Shown here piece by piece: positions 1-6,561 of a stretch of DNA of 10,780 bases. Origin of the DNA: Bacteroidales bacterium (GTDB lineage Bacteria > Bacteroidota > Bacteroidia > Bacteroidales > BM520); the NCBI GenBank assembly GCA_023230285.1, contig JALNXP010000062.1:1-10780 (forward strand). The letters are read 5' to 3'. The notes beneath the pieces are model-generated. The model saw only the letters and a program-made list of their open reading frames with translations. It had not been told where the DNA came from and ran no database searches. Numbering within the stretch: position 1 is the first letter of the stretch; the number at the start of each line of letters is the position of its first letter. A program made the translations under genes and the position numbers.

Positions 1-35
1 CACTCTGTTCCCATTTTTTTCTGGAGAAGATTTCC

Positions 36-920
36 ATGAAACCCAGGGCGGTAATGGGATGCTGCCTTGTCTTTGAAGTGGTGGTGATTGGCTGTTGCAT
101 GATGATCGATGTGTTTCCCTATCCTAAAAGCATTTCCACGTTTATGGCTCCGCTTCTCGTCATAGCACCTGCAATGTTCATCTTGCCATTGTTTATGCAT
201 GTTTCCTTGCTTTCCGGCCTATATATTCTGTATGCATTTCTTGAAATGCATGTAAAACCATTCCGAAACGCTCAAATTGATCTGTTTTCCGGGTTGATCG
301 GTCTTTTGTTCGGCATCCTTGTCGCGTTTACCATCACGAATTTCCGGGTGAGGGAAGGGATTGCCAAAAACCAATACAAGCGGCTTTCCACGATGGACCA
401 ATTGACGGGATTGTACAATCGGGCGACCATCGTGGATCTGATGACCAAAGCTTTTGCCACTCAAAGCGACGAACCCGAGAAGGTGTTCGTGTTGATCGAT
501 TTGGACGATTTCAAACGGGTCAACGACCAATGGGGGCACCAGACGGGAGATTTCGTTCTGGAGCGGGTGGGAGCCATACTCCGTGAGTGTTTCGGCAAGG
601 GGGACGCCATCGGTCGTTCCGGCGGCGACGAATTCATGATTCTTGTCGCGCGGAAATTATCGCGTCATGATCTGGTACTTCTGCTGGATGACGTCGAAGC
701 ACGGGTGATCGGCATCCTTGCCGAGAGAGGCGAACAAGTTTCCTGCAGTATCGGCGTCATCATATGGGATGGCATTTCTACGTTTTCCGAAATGTTCAGA
801 TATGCCGATGAAGCACTGTATAGTGCCAAACGCAACGGAAGAAGTTGTATTGTAGTCGAGAAAGCGTCCGACCGCAGGACCGATGAAGCGGAGCAGAAAC
901 CGACATTGTTCTCTCTATGA
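36..920 (+). CDS. Membrane-bound diguanylate cyclase (GGDEF domain), 5' end uncertain
   Basis: Predicted to make the second messenger cyclic di-GMP from two GTP at the inner membrane. As read from the ATG it has 294 residues. Residues about 5-105 are hydrophobic with roughly four membrane segments (near 7-27, 36-55, 56-72 and 82-104). The GGDEF domain runs from about 118 to 275: DQLTGLYNR at 121-129, the DLDDFK metal and GTP motif at 155-160, NDQWGH at 163-168 and an intact SGGDEF at 195-200. The inhibitory RxxD site that normally sits just before GGDEF reads GKGD (187-190), so the arginine is missing and product inhibition may be lost. A GGAGA eight bases before the ATG supports this start, but the frame stays open to the window edge, and relatives often have more membrane helices, so the protein may begin upstream. 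Its 3' end converges on the GntR gene with a seven-base gap. It has no evident link to the sugar operon. Confidence 0.88.
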   Translation: MKPRAVMGCCLVFEVVVIGCCMMIDVFPYPKSISTFMAPLLVIAPAMFILPLFMHVSLLSGLYILYAFLEMHVKPFRNAQIDLFSGLIGLLFGILVAFTITNFRVREGIAKNQYKRLSTMDQLTGLYNRATIVDLMTKAFATQSDEPEKVFVLIDLDDFKRVNDQWGHQTGDFVLERVGAILRECFGKGDAIGRSGGDEFMILVARKLSRHDLVLLLDDVEARVIGILAERGEQVSCSIGVIIWDGISTFSEMFRYADEALYSAKRNGRSCIVVEKASDRRTDEAEQKPTLFSL

Positions 921-927
921 GATTGTT

Positions 928-1599
928 TTACTTCTTCAGTGCGGCAAGATTTCGAAGGATTGAAACCATATAATAATTCAGGTGCATCGTATAGGTATTG
1001 ATGATTTCCTTTTTGTCTTCCCTAAGGATTGCCTGCAGAATCTGGTGGTGCTGAACGTAGGTTTCTTTCCACGTTTGATCATATGTACCGCTGAGTACCG
1101 CATTGTACATACTGATTCTGTATGCATCTTGAAAGATGGATGTAAGCAGGCGAATCAATCGGCTGTTGCCGGAGTTCTTGATGAAAAAAGTGTGAAAATC
1201 CATGTCTGTCCGGCATAGAGCAAACATATCTTTTTCTTGTGATTGTTCAGTTAATTGCTTCAGGTGTGTGTCATTTTCCATCAATGCAGAGAGATCAATT
1301 CGATCCAAGTATTCAATCGTTACGATGGGTTCAATCATTTTCCGTATACTAAACACTTCCCTGACGTCCTGCGTTGTGAGTTTTGATACAAACAACCCGT
1401 GTCGTGGCTTTGCTTCAACGAGATGCTCTGATTGCAACAGTAGCAACGCCTCCCTGAATGGCGTTTTTCCGACATCGAGTTTCTCGAGGATCTTTTTCTC
1501 ATCGATACATGCTCCTGGTAGGATTTCACAGTTGAGGATCTTTGTTTTCAAATATGTATATGCGTAAGTTTGGAGGCTGGTGTCTTTCTTTTTGCCCAT
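928..1599 (-). CDS. GntR-family transcriptional regulator with FCD domain
   Basis: A FadR-subfamily DNA-binding regulator, probably the local repressor of the oligosaccharide operon (inference from position). Numbered from the TTG at 1605 it has 225 residues. The winged helix covers about 10-75, with the typical LDVGKTPFREAL recognition stretch at 43-54 and a wing ending HGLFVS. The C-terminal FCD domain (about 85-215) keeps the metal and ligand residues of the family: D134 and H138 in DxxFH, H186 in HxxI, and H208. This argues for a metal-dependent sensor of a small acid, often a sugar acid in this family. It is the last gene of the minus-strand cluster, about 50 bases after the epimerase stop, with no obvious promoter of its own. 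Start choice is open: the ATG at 1599 has GGAAG ten bases upstream, while the in-frame TTG at 1605 has it only four bases upstream, so the ATG is preferred. No clear terminator follows; the gene converges on the GGDEF gene. Confidence 0.9.
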   Translation of the reverse strand: MGKKKDTSLQTYAYTYLKTKILNCEILPGACIDEKKILEKLDVGKTPFREALLLLQSEHLVEAKPRHGLFVSKLTTQDVREVFSIRKMIEPIVTIEYLDRIDLSALMENDTHLKQLTEQSQEKDMFALCRTDMDFHTFFIKNSGNSRLIRLLTSIFQDAYRISMYNAVLSGTYDQTWKETYVQHHQILQAILREDKKEIINTYTMHLNYYMVSILRNLAALKK

Positions 1600-1647
1600 C
1601 GTCAATGAACTTCCATTTTTTCAGTGTATGATTCCTTGTGCAGGTTG

Positions 1648-2478
1648 TCAATTTTTACCGAGTCTATTCAGTAGTACCATAAGGTTGTGCGCTGATTGCG
1701 TCGCACAGATACAAGGATCGGGCTTGCTGATGCATTCCAGACTAAGTGTCTCCGTGTATCCTGTTTTTTCGAGTGCATCGATGAATGGTATGAACGGAAA
1801 GTGTCCGTGTCCCACATACCATCGATCGCTATCAGCCACATGTACATGCCCGATCTCCTTTCCTGCTTGTAGGACCGAGTCCTCAATGTTGGATTCCTCA
1901 ATGTTCATATGAAACGTGTCCAGATGAAGTTTCAGGAACGGAGAAGGAATGCGTTTGAGGAATTCCAGCCCTTCTTGTACCGTATTGAGATAATCTGTTT
2001 CGTATCGGTTAATCAATTCAATGACTAGCGTCACTTGGTGTTCGGCCGCCGTTTCTACGCATTGCTCCATGCTTGTGAGCAAATGCCGTTCGAAAGAAAC
2101 TTTGCTCGTGCAATCGCGGATATTACCACGAAGTAATCCGATGATAACCACTGCATGCGGGTATGTCGCTGCGTGCAGAATGTGTCCTTTGACCCGTTCT
2201 ACGGCCAATGCTCGAATCTGAGAATCGTCGTTAGAGAGAGACAAATGATCTATACTGTATGCTTCTCCTGTTCCGATCGAACTCACGTCCAACCCATTTT
2301 CGTCAAGTAATTGATGAAGATTCTGTTGATCAATGAGGGAGGAATCCCTCAGATGGAGTTCCACATTACGGAACCCACATCGTCTGATTAAGGGAAATGT
2401 TGTGCGAAAAGATCCTTGGAACACGAAAGGGGAGCTTATTCCTGTAACCGTTGGAGTCGCCGTTACTGCTGTTCGCAT
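1648..2478 (-). CDS. Ketose 3-epimerase-type sugar isomerase/epimerase (D-tagatose 3-epimerase family TIM barrel)
   Basis: A cytoplasmic 276-residue protein of the xylose-isomerase-like TIM-barrel superfamily. Such enzymes move the configuration at C3 of a ketose with a divalent metal and two glutamates. The residues match the Pseudomonas cichorii D-tagatose 3-epimerase set with a constant offset of two: metal ligands E154 (LVIE), D187 (HLDTFHM), H213 (GHVHV) and E248 (LSLE), spaced 33, 26 and 35 apart as in that enzyme, and substrate contacts E160 (NRYE), H190 and R219. Because all catalytic positions are kept, an active 3-epimerase or close isomerase is likely; the substrate cannot be read from the sequence. 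The start is the ATG at 2478 with AAGGAG eight bases upstream; a longer open frame to 2601 adds 41 basic, low-complexity residues that only mirror the GH28 3' end. The gene overlaps GH28 by 16 bases, so translation is probably coupled. Confidence 0.88.
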   Translation of the reverse strand: MRTAVTATPTVTGISSPFVFQGSFRTTFPLIRRCGFRNVELHLRDSSLIDQQNLHQLLDENGLDVSSIGTGEAYSIDHLSLSNDDSQIRALAVERVKGHILHAATYPHAVVIIGLLRGNIRDCTSKVSFERHLLTSMEQCVETAAEHQVTLVIELINRYETDYLNTVQEGLEFLKRIPSPFLKLHLDTFHMNIEESNIEDSVLQAGKEIGHVHVADSDRWYVGHGHFPFIPFIDALEKTGYTETLSLECISKPDPCICATQSAHNLMVLLNRLGKN

Positions 2479-4052
2479 GTGTCCATCTCCTTGTGGTCGA
2501 TTCCTTGAAGCTCCATTATTGGACCTTCCTGACCGGTCACGTTGATATCTTCCAAAAGAAGATCCCTGACATTTGCGATGAATATCCCTTTTTTTGCGCA
2601 TGGCGAAAGATCCGCCATCATGGCGGGGTACATGGGTTTTGCATCGTCTGAGAAAAGAATGGAAATGTGTCGCATGGAAATCTGCTCAATCTTTGCTTCT
2701 GGAAGCCCGTAGATGAAACACGCCGCAACCTCACAGTTTTCTGCCCGAATGTCGTTGAATTCGAGATTCCGTACCGAAGGAGTCCTATCATCTACCGGAA
2801 GAGGTGTTTTACTGGATACGTACGTACTGTGCCCATCAGGATCACAACACCAGTAAAACGAGTTGACGACAAAGGGTGTGAGAACGCCTTCCATTCGGAT
2901 GTATTCGAAGTGAATGTTGTCGATGACTGCCGCCTTTCCCCTTCCCCTACGGGTTTTAATACGTAATCCCCGATCCGTATGGAGAAATTCACATTCTGTG
3001 ACATGCACGTCATGTACCCCAGCCGCCATTTCACTGCCAATAGTCACCGCTCCATGGCCGTTTTCCATTCTGCAATGCCTGATCTCGATATTTTGGGATG
3101 GTACATGATAAGTGTCTCCCATATAGTATTTGCCTGACTTGATTGCGACACAATCGTCCCCAAGGGAGAAGTCGCATCCAAGGAGTGTCAAGTCATCAAC
3201 GGACTCAGGGTCGATCCCGTCGGTGTTTGGTGACACTTTGGGGTTTCTGACAGTTAAGTTGACCCATTGGGTATGGTCACTGAAATATGGATGAAGGTTC
3301 CATGCCGGGCTGTTTTGAAACGTCAGACCTTGCACGAGGACATCAGAACAACGGTTGAGAAAGACAAGACGTGGACGGAAACCACCATCCGTTTTGATTC
3401 TCCCATCGTTTTTCCACCAATTGTCGAAACCCGCATTTCCATCCACGATTCCTTGTCCCGAGATCGTTACGTGGGAGACACCGATGCCGGTGAATATGGA
3501 CGCAAAACAGTCGAGCGGATTTCCCTCCCATGATGCGAACAGACAGTCACCCTTGCCGTCGGTGCGTTCAACGCACCCGGGGAGGAGCGGGAATTTTTCC
3601 CTGTCTGTGAATGCGGAGATCCTTGCTCCCGCGTCAATATCAAGGAACAGTCCGCTTTTCAGAAAGATGCTGCCTGTATGGTATACTCCATAAGGAATCC
3701 ATACCCTTCCTCCGGCGGGGCAGCAGGCAATGGCTGCCTGAATGGCCGGTGTATCGTCATGAACGCCATCTCCTTTGGCTCCAAACTTCCGCACGTCAAG
3801 TGTGACGGTTTCCTTTTCCGTAGTGAAGGAATAGGAAAGTGTTGTCCCATCAAAAAGGACGATCGTGATCGAATATGATGTCTGCGGAAGAAGATCATAA
3901 ATGGTGTCAACAACATGTCTGCTTTGCCGAATGAATACTCCATCAAGGAAAATGCGATAGGGATCTTGCATTTCGAAGAACGCGGCATTCTCAAGTTCAA
4001 ATACGAAAAAGCGTGATCGTACGGCCACTTCACGCAATATCACACAACTCAT
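2463..4052 (-). CDS. GH28 family polygalacturonase-type glycoside hydrolase, predicted cytoplasmic
   Basis: A 529-residue glycoside hydrolase family 28 protein, the pectin family that hydrolyses galacturonic acid linkages in homogalacturonan or rhamnogalacturonan. All four GH28 signatures are present: NTDGID at 276-281, GDD at 298-300, GHG at 332-334 and RIK at 364-366, so the three catalytic aspartates (278, 299, 300) and the histidine are intact. Residues about 15-80 look like a small beta-sandwich (fibronectin type III-like) before the right-handed beta-helix, which starts near DVRKFGAKGDG (86-96). This architecture is known from exo-acting bacterial members. There is no signal peptide, so it should act on imported oligosaccharides in the cytoplasm. 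The ATG overlaps the stop of the upstream permease as ATGA, with GGAGG nine bases upstream. Exo-polygalacturonase is the best guess; a rhamnogalacturonan galacturonohydrolase specificity is equally possible. Confidence 0.93.
   Translation of the reverse strand: MSCVILREVAVRSRFFVFELENAAFFEMQDPYRIFLDGVFIRQSRHVVDTIYDLLPQTSYSITIVLFDGTTLSYSFTTEKETVTLDVRKFGAKGDGVHDDTPAIQAAIACCPAGGRVWIPYGVYHTGSIFLKSGLFLDIDAGARISAFTDREKFPLLPGCVERTDGKGDCLFASWEGNPLDCFASIFTGIGVSHVTISGQGIVDGNAGFDNWWKNDGRIKTDGGFRPRLVFLNRCSDVLVQGLTFQNSPAWNLHPYFSDHTQWVNLTVRNPKVSPNTDGIDPESVDDLTLLGCDFSLGDDCVAIKSGKYYMGDTYHVPSQNIEIRHCRMENGHGAVTIGSEMAAGVHDVHVTECEFLHTDRGLRIKTRRGRGKAAVIDNIHFEYIRMEGVLTPFVVNSFYWCCDPDGHSTYVSSKTPLPVDDRTPSVRNLEFNDIRAENCEVAACFIYGLPEAKIEQISMRHISILFSDDAKPMYPAMMADLSPCAKKGIFIANVRDLLLEDINVTGQEGPIMELQGIDHKEMDTCEQQ
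2487..2492 (-). promoter_or_regulatory. Ribosome binding site that fixes the epimerase start
   Basis: The minus strand reads AAGGAG here, eight bases before the ATG at 2478, inside the last codons of the GH28 gene. It decides between this ATG and an upstream in-frame ATG at 2601 that would give a 41-residue N-terminal extension with no family resemblance. Confidence 0.8.
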
Positions 4053-4900
4053 CCTTTCACCCCTCCGGCAGCAATGCCATCAACGAAAGAATCCTGCGCG
4101 AGGAAGAAGACGACCAAGGATGGTAACAACGTGACGACCGACATGGCAAGCACTTTGTTCCATTCGAATCCATTCTCGGCATCCATCAGAAGCCTGAGAC
4201 CAAGGGCGGCCGGATATTTCTCCACAGAATTGACGTAGATAAGAGGTCCTTGGAAGTCATTGGACGACCACATGAACTGAAAGAGCATACAGGAGACAAT
4301 GGCAGGTTTCGTCAGTGGTGCGATAACGTAATACAACCGTTGAAGGGAGTTGCAACCGTCAAGATATGCTGCTTCTTCCAGATTATGGGGAAGAGTTCGC
4401 ATAAACTGAACCAACACAAAGACAAAATATGTGTCCACGGCAAAGAAACTGGGAACGATGAGAGGCAGATAGGAATCAAGCCAGTGCATCTTATTAAACA
4501 AAATGAACTGCGGAACATTCAGTACGACTTGTGGAAGAAACAATGTTGAAATACAGATCGAATAAAGTAAGTTCTTCATGCGGAAGGAGAATCTGGTGAA
4601 CGCATATGCCGTGAGTACTGCAGACAGTACGGTGCCGATGACTTTGGGAATGACAAATCGGTACGTGTTCAGCATGTACCACCCGTATTGATAGTTCGTT
4701 GCAAACCATCCCGACGTATAAGCCTTGAACGTAGGGTGCTTGGCGAGGATTCCGATGGACGAAAAAATCTCCGCGTTATTTGCCTTGAAAGAGGAACCTA
4801 CCATCCACAACATGGGATACAGCATGAAGAATCCTACGATGATTAGGATACCGTAACGAATTGCCGGCAGCGACTTTCTGGCGAGATGCTTGACATTCAT
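4049..4900 (-). CDS. Carbohydrate ABC transporter permease, MalG type (CUT1)
   Basis: Inner-membrane subunit of a sugar importer, 283 residues, with about six membrane helices (the first near 15-35, the last near 255-272). The cytoplasmic EAA loop that docks onto the ATPase is present as EEAAYLDGCN at 175-184, and the C-terminus FVDGIAAGGVKG is the classic ending of MalG-type permeases. It pairs with the MalF-type permease encoded just upstream, with nine bases between the genes and AGGAG six bases before this ATG. Its stop codon overlaps the GH28 start by four bases. No ATP-binding subunit is encoded nearby. The substrate is inferred from the flanking GH28 and GH105 genes to be a uronic-acid-containing oligosaccharide. 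Confidence 0.95.
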   Translation of the reverse strand: MNVKHLARKSLPAIRYGILIIVGFFMLYPMLWMVGSSFKANNAEIFSSIGILAKHPTFKAYTSGWFATNYQYGWYMLNTYRFVIPKVIGTVLSAVLTAYAFTRFSFRMKNLLYSICISTLFLPQVVLNVPQFILFNKMHWLDSYLPLIVPSFFAVDTYFVFVLVQFMRTLPHNLEEAAYLDGCNSLQRLYYVIAPLTKPAIVSCMLFQFMWSSNDFQGPLIYVNSVEKYPAALGLRLLMDAENGFEWNKVLAMSVVTLLPSLVVFFLAQDSFVDGIAAGGVKG

Positions 4901-4909
4901 ATTATTCTC

Positions 4910-5833
4910 CTATTTTTGATCTTCGTCGTAGTAGACCCAACGCTTCTGGCTGGCAAACGCAATGATGGTGAGAACTGCAACGATGATGAACAATAGCCAA
5001 GCAAGTGCGCTTGCCATGCCCATGTTGTAGGTCTTGAATGCATTTTGATAGATGAGCAGGGAGATGAGTGTGGTTGATCCCATCGGCCCTCCTGCCGTGA
5101 TGATGTACGGACCGTTGAATTCCTGGAACGCTGCGCAGATTTGCGTCACTAGGTTGTAGAAGATAATCGGCGTGATCAACGGAATCGTGATATGGAAGAA
5201 TTGTTGGCGTCTGTTCGCCCCGTCGATTGATGCAGCCTCGTACAATTCTGTAGGAACTCCCTTCAATGCAGCGAGAAAGATCACCATGGCTGATCCGAAT
5301 TGCCAGACTCTGAGTAGGCAAATGACCAACAAAGTATACCGTGCATCTCCAAGCCAGTTGACTTTGGGAATGTTGAAAATCTGCCCTACTTGGTTGATCA
5401 AGCCATCATCCTGCCACAAAAACTGCCATAGGACGGAAATCGCCACAGATCCCCCAAGAATTGAGGGGACATAGTAGGCTGTCCGGAAAAACTTAATCCC
5501 TTTCAGTTTGTAGTTAAGTACTGAAGCGATAAACAACGCGAAAACGAGCTTCAGGGGAACCGTCAGCAATGCAAATCGGGAGGTGACACCGAACGAATTC
5601 ATGTATTTGGGTGATTGGAAGATCGTCGTATAGTTCTTCAGTCCAACAAATCTAAGGTTTGTATTGAACAGATTGTAGTTGGTAAAGCTATAAAATGCGG
5701 TTGCAAGAATCGGATAGAGTTTGAATACCGCGAATCCGATCATCCATGGGAGAAGATAGAGATAACCGGTATTTCTCCCCATCCCGAGGTTTTTTTTGTG
5801 GGAGTCTATTGCTTTACGATCGTTTCTTTTCAT
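4910..5833 (-). CDS. Carbohydrate ABC transporter permease, MalF/UgpA type (CUT1)
   Basis: Inner-membrane subunit of the same importer, 307 residues. A basic cytoplasmic N-terminus (1-20) is followed by a first helix starting near GYLYLLPWMIGF (23-34) and about five more segments. The EAA loop reads EAASIDGANR at 199-208 and continues into ITIPLITP, as in MalF-type permeases. The protein lacks the large periplasmic loop of enteric MalF, which is normal for Gram-positive and spirochaetal relatives. The start has AAGGAA seven bases upstream; that ribosome site lies in the last codons of the preceding unknown gene, whose stop is two bases before this ATG, so expression of the two is likely coupled. 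Confidence 0.95.
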   Translation of the reverse strand: MKRNDRKAIDSHKKNLGMGRNTGYLYLLPWMIGFAVFKLYPILATAFYSFTNYNLFNTNLRFVGLKNYTTIFQSPKYMNSFGVTSRFALLTVPLKLVFALFIASVLNYKLKGIKFFRTAYYVPSILGGSVAISVLWQFLWQDDGLINQVGQIFNIPKVNWLGDARYTLLVICLLRVWQFGSAMVIFLAALKGVPTELYEAASIDGANRRQQFFHITIPLITPIIFYNLVTQICAAFQEFNGPYIITAGGPMGSTTLISLLIYQNAFKTYNMGMASALAWLLFIIVAVLTIIAFASQKRWVYYDEDQK

Positions 5834-5835
5834 GG

Positions 5836-6561
5836 TTATTTTCCTTTTGGGGGCATAAAGTAGATGTTTCCTTCTATTTCCTTTCGTATAAGGATGTCGA
5901 GCGTACGGGAGGCAAAATCTTCGTCATGAGACGATTGGTACATACAGAATGGGAGATATAGTGCACTGTCTAGCAAATTGAGCCTAATGGCCTTGAGAAT
6001 GGCGAACGTGAGGAGTTTCGATGGTGTTTCCTTGAGCGACATGACGCATGTACGGAGTAGGTCGATAATCGTACGTCGGTATTCGTACAGCTCCTCGTCC
6101 GTATGTTCCAAAATGTTCACCAACGTCAAGGCAGAAATATCCGTATGTGTTTTTATGTATGTTTTCTTGATCTCGTTGACCAACAAGGGGTATCGTTCCT
6201 TCGTTTCATATGAGCTCTCGTATGCCATGAGGAATGGGTAATCCACATTAGGATGCAAAACGACAGGAATTCTCTGAACGAGATGAAGAAACCTTTCTTT
6301 TTCGTTTGTTGGGCGGACAGTAAGACCAAACATCCCCAAAAGACCTTCGGGAAGTGTATCATGAGAGTTGCAGTACGCTGAAACCTCAGACGCGTTGAGT
6401 AATCCTTCTATCACGACGGAAAGAACAAGAGTGTATTCCAGTTCACTCGTAGGCGCATGTCTCAAGAACAGGGGGAAAAAACTTTCTGGTGTGCATGGCA
6501 GGTTCTCCGGATTCTGTCCGGAGAACCTGTACTCATATTTCTCAGTAAGGATTTGACGCAT
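5836..6561 (-). CDS. Unrecognised soluble protein encoded between binding protein and permease genes
   Basis: I do not recognise this family. From the ATG at 6561 it is 241 residues; an in-frame TTG at 6585 would add eight. It appears helical and cytoplasmic: no signal peptide, no clear membrane segment, several amphipathic stretches (for example LVLSVVIEGLLNASEV, TIIDLLRTCVMSL and LLTFAILKAIRLNLLD) and a charged C-terminal part ending MPPKGK. Its start lies within the 3' end of the binding-protein gene, overlapping it by 20 bases, and no Shine-Dalgarno sequence is visible before either start, so it may rely on reinitiation. Its last codons contain the ribosome site of the permease gene. A strong hairpin (6499-6529) lies in codons about 14-24. 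The tight packing on both sides argues that it is a real gene co-expressed with the transporter. A role in assembling, sensing or regulating the transporter is possible but purely inferred. Confidence 0.72.
   Translation of the reverse strand: MRQILTEKYEYRFSGQNPENLPCTPESFFPLFLRHAPTSELEYTLVLSVVIEGLLNASEVSAYCNSHDTLPEGLLGMFGLTVRPTNEKERFLHLVQRIPVVLHPNVDYPFLMAYESSYETKERYPLLVNEIKKTYIKTHTDISALTLVNILEHTDEELYEYRRTIIDLLRTCVMSLKETPSKLLTFAILKAIRLNLLDSALYLPFCMYQSSHDEDFASRTLDILIRKEIEGNIYFMPPKGK
6499..6529 (-). promoter_or_regulatory. Perfect 12-bp hairpin after the binding-protein gene
   Basis: The sequence CAGGTTCTCCGG, a seven-base loop (ATTCTGT) and CCGGAGAACCTG form a perfect 12-bp, GC-rich stem. In the transcript it begins 12 bases after the binding-protein stop codon, a usual place for hairpins that protect the abundant binding-protein mRNA and lower expression of the membrane genes. 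No U-run follows directly (the first T-rich stretch is about 20 bases further on), so it is not a normal terminator. Unusually, it lies inside the coding frame of the next gene, where it encodes the stretch RFSGQNPENL. Confidence 0.75.

Noticed and set aside
2479..2601. 41-residue N-terminal extension of the epimerase
   Set aside because: The stretch is basic and low-complexity, overlaps the GH28 coding frame, and has a poorer start than the ATG at 2478 with its well-spaced AAGGAG.
6499..6529. Hairpin considered as an intrinsic terminator after the binding-protein gene
   Set aside because: No U-run follows the stem directly, and the unknown gene and permeases continue in tight order downstream, so partial processing or stabilisation fits better.
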